DNA of 64,000 bases from Lachancea mirantina (lineage: Eukaryota > Ascomycota > Saccharomycetes > Saccharomycetales > Saccharomycetaceae): assembly GCA_900074745.1 (NCBI GenBank), contig LT598468.1:1621013-1685012 (forward strand), written 5' to 3'. The notes below the pieces were generated by a model. It saw only the letters and a list, made by a program, of their open reading frames with translations. It was not told where the DNA came from and ran no database searches. Positions 1 to 8,436 of the stretch are shown in pieces (within the stretch, counting starts at the first letter, position 1; every line of letters starts with the position of its first letter). The translations under genes and the position numbers were made by a program.

Positions 1-371
1 ACAAATCAGACAACGAAGGCTTAATCTCAGCAGATCGTAACAACAAGGCTACTCTACTGCTTACAATACCCTGTTGTACATTTAAGTCGTATACAAATGA
101 TTTATCCTCACGCATAATGACATTGCAATTCACCGGCAAGCACCCAAAGCCTTTCCGCTAAGAGTACCATTGCCAGTCTGCTATGGTTCAGCGACACAAA
201 GTGCCTTATTCTTATCCATCTAAAATGTGTAAGGGCGGAAATCATCGCTTTCTAGCATGGATTCTGACTTAGAGGCGTTCAGCCATAATCCAGCGGATGG
301 TAGCTTCGCGGCAATGCCTGATCAGACAGCCGCAAAAACCAATTATCCGAATGAACTGTTCCTCTCGTACT
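1..371 (-). pseudogene. 25S rRNA 3'-end fragment (rDNA relic or array edge)
   Basis: Read on the minus strand, this stretch runs from the sarcin-ricin loop (AGTACGAGAGGAAC, complement of about 358-371) to what I recognise as the canonical 3' terminus of yeast 25S rRNA (GTCTGATTTGT, complement of 1-11). About 115 bases around the sarcin-ricin loop look unchanged from the S. cerevisiae sequence as I remember it. The terminal 250 bases carry many substitutions, mostly transitions, and a small deletion near 217-226, in parts that are nearly invariant among yeasts. Homology stops abruptly at about 371, so roughly the first nine tenths of the gene is missing. It cannot make a functional rRNA. Position 1 falls on the mature 3' end, so the sequence may begin at the boundary of an rDNA array. 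Confidence 0.9.
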
Positions 372-837
372 TAGTCGATGTTCAAGCGCTTGTTGCCTTC
401 TGTCGTTAAAAATTTACTAAAATCTCGTAAACCCTTTGAGGTTCGATTGTGACACCTCGCATGTCGGATGTTTTCCCGTATTTCTACGGTATGTGATGTT
501 GAAACGAGCATATTCCTTGAGACTGTTGTCGAGCTCTTCGCGGCGTCTCTCTTTGTAGGGTCAACGGCAATTCAAAGTCCTCAATCGTATCCACTGCTTA
601 TGTCATCCCTAGCGAAACAAAATGAAGTTTCGCTAGAGGGGGATGCTCGCGTTATACGGATCTGCGGACGTCCTTCCGCGAAATAAAATTTTCTTGTCGC
701 CAGGCTAATTATTGTTTTGATAGGCCATAGAAACGTAAGAGAGGCATAGACGAGTGACGCGCGAGTTCAGAACCGCAGGTCTCCCGCATTGTCAATCATC
801 TGTTCCCTACAAAATTTCATTTAAAGACGTCACAGCG
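372..837. other. Intergenic region between the 25S relic and HMO1
   Basis: I see no convincing gene here. A 72-codon open frame at 468-686 has no recognisable similarity and unremarkable composition, so I treat it as chance. A 10-bp perfect inverted repeat lies at 609-636. The last 100-150 bases presumably hold the HMO1 promoter, and the 5' leader ends at the ATG at 838. No Reb1 core site (TTACCCG) or other rDNA spacer element was recognised by eye. Confidence 0.6.
609..636. repeat. 10-bp perfect inverted repeat (hairpin)
   Basis: CTAGCGAAAC at 609-618 is followed, after an 8-base spacer, by its exact complement GTTTCGCTAG at 627-636. It is flanked by partly complementary CC and GG after one bulged A. 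It sits between the rDNA relic and HMO1. Function is unknown; it may be a transcript-end hairpin or a trace of older rDNA spacer. Confidence 0.6.
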
Positions 838-1646
838 ATGTCTGATCCATCTGCCAAACTGAAATTGGCTAAGGATACGGTATGTTTGATTATTATTTGA
901 TTACCTATTGTAACGCGCTAACATTTTCGCAGCTCGTTTCATCCCTCTTTGAGCTTTCTAAAGCTGCTAATCAAAGTGCTGGATCTATCATCGATTTCTA
1001 TAATGCTATCGGTGAGGACGAAGAGGAGAGGTTGGAGGCCTTCACGACGCTCACAGAATCTCTCCAGAAACTAACTTCCGCTAGTAACCAAATTCATGCG
1101 GTAAGCTCCGATTTGACGAACCCTACGGAAGACGAAAAAGAAACATTAGCATTAACTTCTCCCGTCAAGCAAAATCAGACGAAGAAGAAGGCAGAGCGCG
1201 ATCCTAATGCTCCCAAGAAACCATTGACGGTCTTTTTTGCTTACTCCGCGTACGTGCGTCAAGCACTACGCGAAGACAGACAAAAAGAGGGTTTACCTCC
1301 CCTATCTTCAACCGAAATTACGCAGGAAATTTCAAAGAAGTGGAAAGAATTAAGCGATTCGGAGAAAGATAAATGGAAACAAGCTTATACTGCTGAACTC
1401 GAAAACTACCAGAAAGAGAAGCAGAGATACTTGGAGGCTAAAAAGAATGGCACTGCTCCCACGCAAGACGGACCAAGCACCGCACCAATTCCAATACCCG
1501 ATTACTTGCAGGGTGGTTTAGAAGACGAATATGAACCCGTCAAAGAAAAGAGACCTCATGAGGATGAAGGGTCGTCGAACACCTCTGAAAAGAAAAAGAA
1601 AAAGAAGAAAAAGGACAAGAAGAAGGACAAACATGCCTCCTTGTAA
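838..1646 (+). CDS. HMO1: HMO1, HMG-box chromatin protein (spliced)
   Basis: Orthologue of the HMG-box protein that coats rRNA and ribosomal-protein gene promoters and bends DNA. The coding sequence is join(838..879,933..1646), about 251 residues against 246 in S. cerevisiae as I remember it. Exon 1 supplies 14 residues (MSDPSAKLKLAKDT) that align with the known N-terminus and continue into LVSSLFELSKAANQ of exon 2. The divergent box A occupies about residues 15-85. The canonical HMG box B runs from about 103 (RDPNAPKKPL) to 172, and a lysine-rich tail follows near 236-247. It converges on RSM24 with a 124-bp gap, the same neighbour as in S. cerevisiae (YDR174W-YDR175C). A start inside the intron at 882 would give the wrong N-terminus. 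Confidence 0.96.
880..932 (+). other. HMO1: HMO1 intron (53 nt)
   Basis: GTATGT donor at 880-885, branch motif GCGCTAAC at 915-922 and acceptor CAG ending at 932. The branch adenosine is only about 10 nt from the acceptor, typical of the very short introns of some Saccharomycetaceae. The length (53) is not a multiple of three, and splicing is needed to join the conserved N-terminal residues to the body in frame. S. cerevisiae HMO1 is intronless as far as I remember. Confidence 0.93.
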
Positions 1647-1770
1647 TCACGCGGCGCTTGCTTTTGCTGGCTTTCTTTGAGGCGTTGTAACATTATCTAG
1701 GATCAGGGATCAACTCTATTTAAGAACGCTTTGTCTATATATATACAAGATCTTTTTGTCTGCTTAGAAT

Positions 1771-2676
1771 CTACAGAGAGTTTTTGATCACATCCACCAC
1801 ATTAACAAATTCCTTGGGCGCATCTTCGGGGCGTTTCCATTCTTCTGGAAAGATGTGAGAGTGGCCCTTCCTACGTAGGTTTTTTGCGGCTATATGCCTC
1901 GTATCCAGTGGAACATTACTAAAGTCACCTTCTAAATTTCTGGCCTCTTCAATAAGCTTCGAGAGTCTCCCGCTCAAGTATCGCGCATTTTGGAAGGGCT
2001 CAGGATATTGGTCCGAAGAAATTTTCAGCACATCTGAAATCGCGTCATAACGAGTCTTTGCCAGCAAACGCAATTTATGTAGTTGCACGGCATTGAGGCC
2101 AAGATCGGCCGTTTTGACAGACATCACAACTTTTCGTGAATTCGAGTGGGATTCCCCGATATAACTCGTGTAACGATAGGTCACGGGGTGCGTTTTGTTA
2201 GAAGGTCTTCTATAGTCTTGGCGGTACTGGGCAAGCAAAGGAAGCTCATATGCCGTCAACCTGTTGTAAAACCGCTGTTCCCTATGCTGCTGAACTAAAG
2301 TCTGGGCCTGAGATGGCAGTTCATCAAACATGAACGGTTTTGGCCTAAAATCATCCGCAGATTCATTTTTACTCAAAATCTCGTTAGCAGCTTGCTCGCC
2401 TCCGTAGTACACTGCTTTTATTGCACTTGGCGACGACCCGGTATGTTCAGATGTCGATAGCAAAGCCTCAAGCTCTTCGTGGCAAGGCTTATAGGACGTC
2501 CCTAGCCTGAAAATCCGCTCGCTATAGAGCTGGAAAATTTTCTCAGGTTTCAGACCTTTCCACTTATTGGGCTTTAAATATAGGTCTGACGACGTCTTTG
2601 ACGCCACGCTGTCAGCTAGAGCACTATTCAAAAGTTTGCAACCCACGCGAAGGGATGTCCTTAAGGTCGCTCGCAT
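1771..2676 (-). CDS. RSM24: RSM24, mitochondrial small-subunit ribosomal protein mS35
   Basis: A 301-residue orthologue of the mS35 (Rsm24) protein of the mitochondrial 37S ribosomal subunit. The N-terminus is basic and serine-rich with no acidic residue in the first twenty ([19 protein letters not shown]), consistent with a cleavable mitochondrial presequence. The central and C-terminal parts, including the stretch [13 protein letters not shown] and the closing basic segment, resemble the fungal family. Identification rests on this similarity and on its position between HMO1 and NGG1, as in S. cerevisiae YDR174W-YDR176W. It is divergent from NGG1, with 208 bp between the chosen starts. Confidence 0.93.
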   Translation of the reverse strand: MRATLRTSLRVGCKLLNSALADSVASKTSSDLYLKPNKWKGLKPEKIFQLYSERIFRLGTSYKPCHEELEALLSTSEHTGSSPSAIKAVYYGGEQAANEILSKNESADDFRPKPFMFDELPSQAQTLVQQHREQRFYNRLTAYELPLLAQYRQDYRRPSNKTHPVTYRYTSYIGESHSNSRKVVMSVKTADLGLNAVQLHKLRLLAKTRYDAISDVLKISSDQYPEPFQNARYLSGRLSKLIEEARNLEGDFSNVPLDTRHIAAKNLRRKGHSHIFPEEWKRPEDAPKEFVNVVDVIKNSL

Positions 2677-2755
2677 CTTAGAGACTTTGGTTTTTGTGAA
2701 AGCGCGGAAGTATGTGTACTGGACAAGTCAGTAACTTTATATATTGTATTTTAGT

Positions 2756-2761
2756 CACGTG
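2756..2761. promoter_or_regulatory. CACGTG site in the RSM24-NGG1 divergent promoter
   Basis: The palindrome CACGTG, in the context GTCACGTGA, lies between the two divergent starts, 80 bp from RSM24 and about 125 bp from NGG1. This is the core bound by Cbf1 or Pho4 type bHLH factors. The flanks are not AT-rich enough, and no CCGAA element follows, so it is not a centromere CDEI. Function is inferred from sequence only. Confidence 0.5.
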
Positions 2762-2884
2762 AGTAGATATAACTTCAATTCAATCGAAGTAAACGTTGTA
2801 ATACAACCTGAAACCTCTTCCCTCAAAGACAACCCCACCAAAAGATACAGGATTCAGGACATTTGCTATCTAACTTTGGTCAAA

Positions 2885-4798
2885 ATGAAGCGAGGCAAAG
2901 GTTTAAAAGGACAGATCAGGGGTGAGGTATCAAACTGGGAGCCGTCAAAAATTTTATCAAAGATTTTAGCGGATCTTGACTTAACCTATGAAAGTGATAT
3001 CGGCATGCTCAATGGAAAGTCTATTCGCAACATGCCCTCTTTAGACTCGCTACTTAGCTTTCAGCAGCATTTAGAAGAGTTAGAAAAAAGCTTCGATAAA
3101 ATTCACGAAAGTGATTTAGATGTTATAAGGACGATCACTAGCTTGATTGAAAAGCGTCACGAAGCCGCCAAACAAAAAGAAACAGAGAGGAGGCCAGGTG
3201 ACACGTCGTCGAAAAACCATTCGTTAGAAGAAGAACAAGAAATACCGACACGGCCGGGGAACAGGAAGCGCTCTCTCTTATTAGACGAGGACGAAGATGA
3301 GGAACATAATTCTACTGAGCACCGTGACGGTATTCAGGAGACCCACTCAAGATACCAAAAGCAGTCTAAATCAGAAGTGGATAGAATAGAGAACGACCCT
3401 GCTGTCAAAAATCCAAAATCCGAATTTGTCGTTTCTCAAACACTACCGGCAGCGGCAATGACCCTAGGCTTATTCTCGGAGCAAGGTTTGGAAAGCACTG
3501 GCGAGGAATTTTTTAAGCAAAAATTTGGGGTAGCGAGCTATCCCACCAGCGACCTGAAAGAACTTATGCCAGGAGAAATTCCAGATATGGACTTTTCGAG
3601 ACCTAAACCAGCTAACCAGATTCAATTCAATACCTTTCTCGCTTCGATTGATGGATTTTTTAGGGAATTTACGGAAGAAGACGTGAAATTTTTGAAAGCC
3701 AAATTTTTAATTCCGCCTAACTTGCTTATTGAGAGAGCCTATGATCCTGAGGTGACACCTTACGTCATACCAAAACTTGGAACTCTTTACACGGATACTT
3801 GGGCGAAGGAAGACAGCAATCAAAACATAGGGAATGTGTCACCACCGCCGGTCAGCCATCGCTCAAGTATACTCCCCAAAAAGTCCGGCAGTGATATATG
3901 CGATGAACTACTCGATACCGAGGAAATTTCATGCGGGCCCCTCGTGTCCAGAGTTTTATCAGCTATCCTTAAAGATGAAACAAACGAAACCGAAAATATA
4001 GATATTAAGGCTGAGAGATCGAGTCAAACCGCTGACGACTTAGCAGCTGTTCCTCCCAGTTCTGCGCTCACCCTGAACACATCACATGGTGAATTGGACG
4101 AAATCCGGAATTTATCTTCTGCTTCTACGAGTGCACTGCCCCAACAGCAAGGCTGGAAAGTTAGCAGTATCAATCTAGATTATCCAACCTTTGAGGAGCG
4201 CTTGAAACGCGAATTAAAGTACGTGGGTATTTACATGAACTTGCCCCGTGATGATGGATTAGGCAACGGTGGTGATCCTGATTGGCTTAACGGGAGGGAG
4301 GATGACGAGATAAGCACAGAATTACGGGAACTGCAAAGCGAGCTCAGACATGTAGTGAGAAAAAATTCACAAAGAAAAGCAGCTTTGATTCCGTTAGTGA
4401 CACAACGTCTTGCATGGCAGGAATACTCATCAATATTGGATGATTTGGATAAGCAAGTCGATCAAGCTTACATAAAGCGCATAAGGGTACCAAAGAACAA
4501 AAGGAAGAAGCAACAGTCTAGTTCAGTTTTGGCTGCGTCGACATCTCAAGCTGCTATTCAGGCAGCTCACCAACAGGCAGCCAGCTCGAGTCTAAAATCT
4601 TTGTTGGACAAACGGAGAAGATGGATAGGTAAAATAGGGCCTCTTTTCGATAAACCCGAAGTGATGCTTCGCTTGCCTCGTGAGCGAGTCTTCAAGGATG
4701 TCGATCAAGATGATGAGGAAGAGGAAGGAGATGTCTTTGGTAATAGTGGAAATAGTAAAGATGACGATCTGGAAGATAGTCTGCAAAACAAGGAATAG
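2885..4798 (+). CDS. NGG1: NGG1 (ADA3), SAGA/ADA histone acetyltransferase subunit
   Basis: Orthologue of Ngg1/Ada3, which with Ada2 supports the Gcn5 acetyltransferase in SAGA, SLIK and ADA. The chosen ATG at 2885 gives 637 residues and begins MKRGKGLKG, matching the basic start of the S. cerevisiae protein. The frame stays open 47 codons further upstream but only from a TTG. Conserved blocks include DIGMLNGKS near residue 43, ENDPAVKNPKSEFVVSQTLP in the middle, and the strongly conserved C-terminal ADA3 region (LDYPTFEERLKRELKYVGIY and SLKSLLDKRRRWIGKIGPLF). The middle is low-complexity and charged. It converges on MAS1 with a 38-bp gap. Confidence 0.96.
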   Translation: MKRGKGLKGQIRGEVSNWEPSKILSKILADLDLTYESDIGMLNGKSIRNMPSLDSLLSFQQHLEELEKSFDKIHESDLDVIRTITSLIEKRHEAAKQKETERRPGDTSSKNHSLEEEQEIPTRPGNRKRSLLLDEDEDEEHNSTEHRDGIQETHSRYQKQSKSEVDRIENDPAVKNPKSEFVVSQTLPAAAMTLGLFSEQGLESTGEEFFKQKFGVASYPTSDLKELMPGEIPDMDFSRPKPANQIQFNTFLASIDGFFREFTEEDVKFLKAKFLIPPNLLIERAYDPEVTPYVIPKLGTLYTDTWAKEDSNQNIGNVSPPPVSHRSSILPKKSGSDICDELLDTEEISCGPLVSRVLSAILKDETNETENIDIKAERSSQTADDLAAVPPSSALTLNTSHGELDEIRNLSSASTSALPQQQGWKVSSINLDYPTFEERLKRELKYVGIYMNLPRDDGLGNGGDPDWLNGREDDEISTELRELQSELRHVVRKNSQRKAALIPLVTQRLAWQEYSSILDDLDKQVDQAYIKRIRVPKNKRKKQQSSSVLAASTSQAAIQAAHQQAASSSLKSLLDKRRRWIGKIGPLFDKPEVMLRLPRERVFKDVDQDDEEEEGDVFGNSGNSKDDDLEDSLQNKE

Positions 4799-4836
4799 TT
4801 TGGTAAATCACAAAAGGACACAGATGACTGGGTTTG

Positions 4837-6210
4837 TTACAAATTCAGCTGGTTATTGATGTAGCTCAGCTGAGGCACGGTTTTCGTATTGCCCAAGGCT
4901 ACCAAAGAAATAGGTTTGTCTTTCAATTTATAATTCGCCCACGCAATGATGTCATTCTTCGAGATTTTATCAACTTGCTCGAATACTTCTTCCGGAGACA
5001 AGCGTTTGCCCGTTGTGACCAGTTGTCTTCCTATGTCTTCCACAATAGCGGTTGAACCGTCTAATGACAAAAGGAGAGACGCCTTGAGTTGCGCTTTTGC
5101 TCGTTTTACCTCGTCATCTGATATATGACCATCTTTAATTCTTTTCCACTCTTTCAAAACTTCATCAATAATCAACTTGATGTCATGCTCCTTCGAATCT
5201 GTCACGATATACATTCCCCATAAGCCGGAATCCGCATATGATGTCGAGAAAGACATGTATGACGTGGCTAGAGTAGGGCCTTGTGATGCTACCACAGCTA
5301 ACGGGGACGGCGAATTGGTGCCTGTTCCCACGGTGCGATCCCAGTTCCCGATAATGGCCTGCGTAGCTAAAGCTGCAAAGTAATCAGGTGCAGACCAAGA
5401 AACGCCCTCCACAGCGAGCGCTATATGTGTGTTTGGAAGCGAATCTTCCTGTATCTTCAGTTCGTCCCCATGAAATACAGGCAAAGGGCCACGAGGTGAT
5501 CCAAGGGGGCTGGGAGAGTCTGACCCCCTGACATGACCAAAGTGTTTTTTAGCATATTCTATAAGCTTTGAGTGGTTTACCGCACCTGCACCTACAAGAA
5601 CCATTCGATCGCCGGTGTAGTTTTTGTCGATGTATTCTTTCAAATCGTCTCTTTTGATTGTCCGGATATTCTCGATTGGACCCAATATCGTCCGGCCGAG
5701 GGGTTGATTTTTATAAGTGATAGCATGTAAGTGGTCAAACACAACCTCATCGTACATTTTATCAACTTCTTCACTTTCACGAATGATCACATCTCTTTCG
5801 CGCTCTATAGCTTTCTTATCCAAAACTGATCGGGTGAGAATGTCACTCAGGATATCAACGGCACCAGGTATATTGTCCTCTAGTGTTTTTGCATAGTACA
5901 CTGTGTTTTCTCTTGATGTGTAAGCGTTCAAATGCGATCCAATGTTCTCGATTTCAAGCTCAATGGTAGTTTGGCTCCTTTTCTGTGTTCCCTTGAACGC
6001 CAAGTGTTCGAGAAAATGTGCTGTTCCGTTATTGCGAATATTTTCCGCTCTAGATCCCGCATCAACAAAAATTCCGACAGTTGCACTTGAAGTGTTCGGT
6101 ATCCTTTCACTTGCTACCGTTAGGCCATTTGGAAGCACAGAGACTTGAGTTTTGGGAGGCACGGTAGCCAGACTCCTTTTGAATTGCTTCGAGACTGTCC
6201 TCCTCAGCAT
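4837..6210 (-). CDS. MAS1: MAS1, mitochondrial processing peptidase beta subunit
   Basis: Catalytic beta subunit of the matrix processing peptidase that removes presequences from imported proteins, an M16 zinc protease. The chosen start at 6210 gives 457 residues (462 in S. cerevisiae) and a presequence-like MLRRTVSKQFKRSLATV. An in-frame ATG at 6249 would add 13 residues. The inverted zinc motif HFLEH is at 65-69, and the distal ligand region RERDVIIRESEEVDKMYDEV follows about 75 residues later. The conserved GNWDRTVGTGTNSPSPLA block lies in the C-terminal half. This is the first gene of the chromosome XII track (YLR163C), followed by the SDH4/SHH4 gene as in S. cerevisiae. The 1.1-kb upstream gap is unusually long for this window. 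Confidence 0.98.
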   Translation of the reverse strand: MLRRTVSKQFKRSLATVPPKTQVSVLPNGLTVASERIPNTSSATVGIFVDAGSRAENIRNNGTAHFLEHLAFKGTQKRSQTTIELEIENIGSHLNAYTSRENTVYYAKTLEDNIPGAVDILSDILTRSVLDKKAIERERDVIIRESEEVDKMYDEVVFDHLHAITYKNQPLGRTILGPIENIRTIKRDDLKEYIDKNYTGDRMVLVGAGAVNHSKLIEYAKKHFGHVRGSDSPSPLGSPRGPLPVFHGDELKIQEDSLPNTHIALAVEGVSWSAPDYFAALATQAIIGNWDRTVGTGTNSPSPLAVVASQGPTLATSYMSFSTSYADSGLWGMYIVTDSKEHDIKLIIDEVLKEWKRIKDGHISDDEVKRAKAQLKASLLLSLDGSTAIVEDIGRQLVTTGKRLSPEEVFEQVDKISKNDIIAWANYKLKDKPISLVALGNTKTVPQLSYINNQLNL

Positions 6211-6955
6211 GATTGTAAGCAAGCTAATCGACGGGATTGTTCCTTTCATGAAATCGACTGCCTAGCTTTGCAAACTAGATGTGTTTACCGTTTGACTGAC
6301 AAATCTTCCTCTCCGTCTCACATGATCTGACCTGTCTAACTATATTCGATAATTACCACCAATAGTTTAGCGCCGAAAATGACGATTCGAACTTCTAGAA
6401 AGGATCATGCTCTTTGCTGGTGGATTCTTCAGTCAACTTAAGTTAATCTAAAGGTACTTCTGTAACGAATGAGTCTTTATGGCGTCAAGAAAAATGTTTA
6501 CTGAATATCCCACGGACCCTTACTTAAATCCAACTGCAGATGTCTCACTTTACATCAGAGTCAGAAGAAAGGTAAATTTAGTTAGAAAAGCGTTTTGATT
6601 TTTTTTCTTTTCTGGAGTTCACAAGAGTGGAAAAGTTCACCCTTCCGAATTTATCGTCTGTTGCCCAAATGTTGTATTTACACGGAAAGACATAATGTAC
6701 GCCAGTAACATCAAATTAAAAATGTACTTTCAACCCCGAATTTTGGAAGATTTCGACAAGAGTTGTTCCCTGCCTTACGCGTATCTCTCAATGAAAACCA
6801 GAAGAGACTGAAACGAATTGTCGGCTTCTTATTTCAGAAATAGATATCTGCTTTAACTTAATTGAACCTGCAAGTAGTTAAGTGGAGGTTTTTTGTAAAA
6901 TACGAACTACACCAACAGTAGAAAACCACAATAGCAGAAGCTTCAGATTCAGCTC

Positions 6956-6963
6956 TTATTGGT
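6956..6963 (+). promoter_or_regulatory. Putative Hap2/3/4/5 (CCAAT) site upstream of SDH4
   Basis: TTATTGGT matches the classical yeast HAP-complex consensus TNATTGGT exactly. It lies 352 bp upstream of the SDH4 ATG. In S. cerevisiae the succinate dehydrogenase genes are induced by the HAP complex on respiratory carbon sources. Assignment is by motif and context only; an 8-bp match can occur by chance. Confidence 0.4.
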
Positions 6964-7054
6964 AAAATTCGAACAGCGCAACAAATCTTTCGCTTCTCTT
7001 CGAAAACGCGAATACTGCACTTTTAGCATTTTTCGTGCAAAACATTTGGGCCAA

Positions 7055-7081
7055 ATGAGATTAATGAGATTAATGAGGTTT
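7055..7081 (+). repeat. Short tandem repeat, 9-bp unit
   Basis: ATGAGATTA occurs twice head-to-tail at 7055-7072 and a third, degenerate copy (ATGAGGTTT) follows at 7073-7081. It lies about 240 bp upstream of SDH4. No function is evident. Confidence 0.7.
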
Positions 7082-7314
7082 AAAATGAATAAATATTATA
7101 TATGCACTCTCGAAAGCGCATAATATCGCTTTCCAAAGTTGAGCAGTCTTTGTTTTCTTTCTGCATCTTCTGTTTGGAGTCTACGTCGTCTCCACTCCGC
7201 AGTTTCTTGATTTTCGTTTTCGGGGCCGATATCGAAAATAAAGGTATCATTTGAAAAGATTCAAAAAATCCGAACTAAATTAGCCCCGCGAAAGATCAAT
7301 CACGTAATAAAAAC

Positions 7315-7815
7315 ATGGTGTTTCAAGTTGCTTGCAGATCAGTAGCGAAGCGGTCCTTTCAATCAACAGCCAGAAGGTCTCTGACGATTCCGTTTCTGTC
7401 AACTTTACCTCAAGCGCCGGGGGGAGTAAAAGGCAATGTTAACGATGCTTATGTACCTCCCCCACCTCACAAGACACATGGATCCTTGCACTGGGATTTT
7501 GAAAGAGCGGTAGCCGTTTGTATGCCACCTCTGGTGGGTAGCGCTTTGGCTTCCGGTGGTGACTTAGGTACGGTGGCTGATTCCTTGCTGTGCTCGGCTT
7601 TGTTTGCCCACTTGTACATCGGCTTCCAATCATGTATCATCGACTATATTCCTAAAAGGGTCTATGGTAAGAACTACAACTATGCGATGTATCTGCTAAC
7701 TTTGGGCAGCATTGTGGGAGCCGTGGGTGTTTATAAACTGGAAACGGAAGAGGAGGGCCTAACGGGCGTCGTGCAAAAACTGTGGACCTCGGAACAAAAG
7801 GGCGACAACAAATGA
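7315..7815 (+). CDS. SDH4: SDH4, succinate dehydrogenase membrane anchor subunit
   Basis: Small membrane-anchor (CybS) subunit of mitochondrial complex II, 166 residues. It starts with a basic serine-rich presequence; the segment SFQSTARRSLTIPFL closely matches S. cerevisiae Sdh4. Three hydrophobic segments lie at about 65-81, 87-107 and 121-142. The family signature of a histidine followed by Asp-Tyr is seen as H99 with D110-Y111. In S. cerevisiae this ancestral gene is represented twice, SDH4 (YDR178W) and SHH4 (YLR164W). Here one copy sits between MAS1 (YLR163C track) and CSN9 (YDR179C track), as expected of a pre-duplication genome. It converges on CSN9 with a 36-bp gap. Confidence 0.95.
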   Translation: MVFQVACRSVAKRSFQSTARRSLTIPFLSTLPQAPGGVKGNVNDAYVPPPPHKTHGSLHWDFERAVAVCMPPLVGSALASGGDLGTVADSLLCSALFAHLYIGFQSCIIDYIPKRVYGKNYNYAMYLLTLGSIVGAVGVYKLETEEEGLTGVVQKLWTSEQKGDNK

Positions 7816-7851
7816 CTCTTTAAGTAGCTATTGAATTATTTATTCTTATAT

Positions 7852-8343
7852 TTATTTATCATGACACACATGTTTGACTAGTTTCTCCTTCCATTTAGTT
7901 AAAGCAACTTCAAGATCACGCTTGGAGGTTGAAGCCTTGGGTAAAATCAAAAGCTCTTTCTCTCCGCAGTATACGTCCCTCGCTCGCTTGCAAAACAGTA
8001 CTTCGATTTTTTGTCCAACCTCATCTGTTTCAAAATCCACAATGCCGCGCAGAGCTATTGTCAATTCTTCGACATCGGCCGCGTTTGGTACCCTGCAAGC
8101 ACTGCGTATGGAATCAAACGATAAGATCCTATGATTCTGAAAGAGAGTTAATAGCGTCAATGTGCGAATTTTTTTCCACATCAACTCCGAAAGAACCATT
8201 CCATCTGGTACGTCGGTGACATTGCCGAAGCTGAATAGTTCGAATATTTTTTGATACTTTTCAACCCCGCAGTTGAGCCAATAGCTCTTGTAGCTTAGTA
8301 TGGATTTATCCTCGAGTAAGCTGACGCAGCTTTCATCGTCCAT
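7852..8343 (-). CDS. CSN9: CSN9, COP9 signalosome subunit
   Basis: A 163-residue orthologue of yeast Csn9, a PCI-type subunit of the COP9 signalosome that removes Rub1/NEDD8 from cullins (162 residues in S. cerevisiae). Similarity includes FELFSFGNVTDVPDG near the N-terminus, the LTLLTLFQ helix and the DVYCGEKELLIL segment near residue 125. The protein is fast-evolving, so similarity is patchy. Position between SDH4 and NVJ3 (YDR178W-YDR179C-YDR179W-A) supports the call strongly. It is divergent from NVJ3, with a 93-bp shared promoter. Confidence 0.92.
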   Translation of the reverse strand: MDDESCVSLLEDKSILSYKSYWLNCGVEKYQKIFELFSFGNVTDVPDGMVLSELMWKKIRTLTLLTLFQNHRILSFDSIRSACRVPNAADVEELTIALRGIVDFETDEVGQKIEVLFCKRARDVYCGEKELLILPKASTSKRDLEVALTKWKEKLVKHVCHDK

Positions 8344-8436
8344 GAATAAGTCTTCCGCTTCCTAATTGTTTTTCATAAAGTGTAGAATAATTCTACTCCG
8401 TAAGAAGAATTACCTCCTTCAAATGAAAAAAAGGCT

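Larger units (their letters stand above)
6211..7314. other. Intergenic region, MAS1-SDH4 divergent promoters
   Basis: No convincing gene. In S. cerevisiae UBC1 lies between NGG1 and SDH4, but no ubiquitin-conjugating-enzyme sequence was seen here. The longest open frame I noticed is 34 codons from an ATG at 6494 to a stop at 6598, with no recognised similarity. The stretch holds a consensus HAP-complex site at 6956-6963, a short 9-bp tandem repeat at 7055-7081 and an AT-rich TATA-like segment near 7088-7100. It probably carries promoter elements for both flanking mitochondrial genes. Confidence 0.6.

Noticed and set aside
257-409. 50-codon open frame from an ATG at 257 that looks like a conserved small protein.
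   Set aside because: Its first 38 codons are a translation of the antisense strand of the 25S sarcin-ricin region. The resemblance to deposited proteins comes from rDNA, not from a gene.
434-452. GGTTCGATT motif near the rDNA relic, as a possible tRNA T-arm.
   Set aside because: The flanks do not form a T stem and there is no A box upstream at the right distance.
468-686. 72-codon frame upstream of HMO1.
   Set aside because: No similarity, poor composition, and it contains the hairpin at 609-636. Probably chance.
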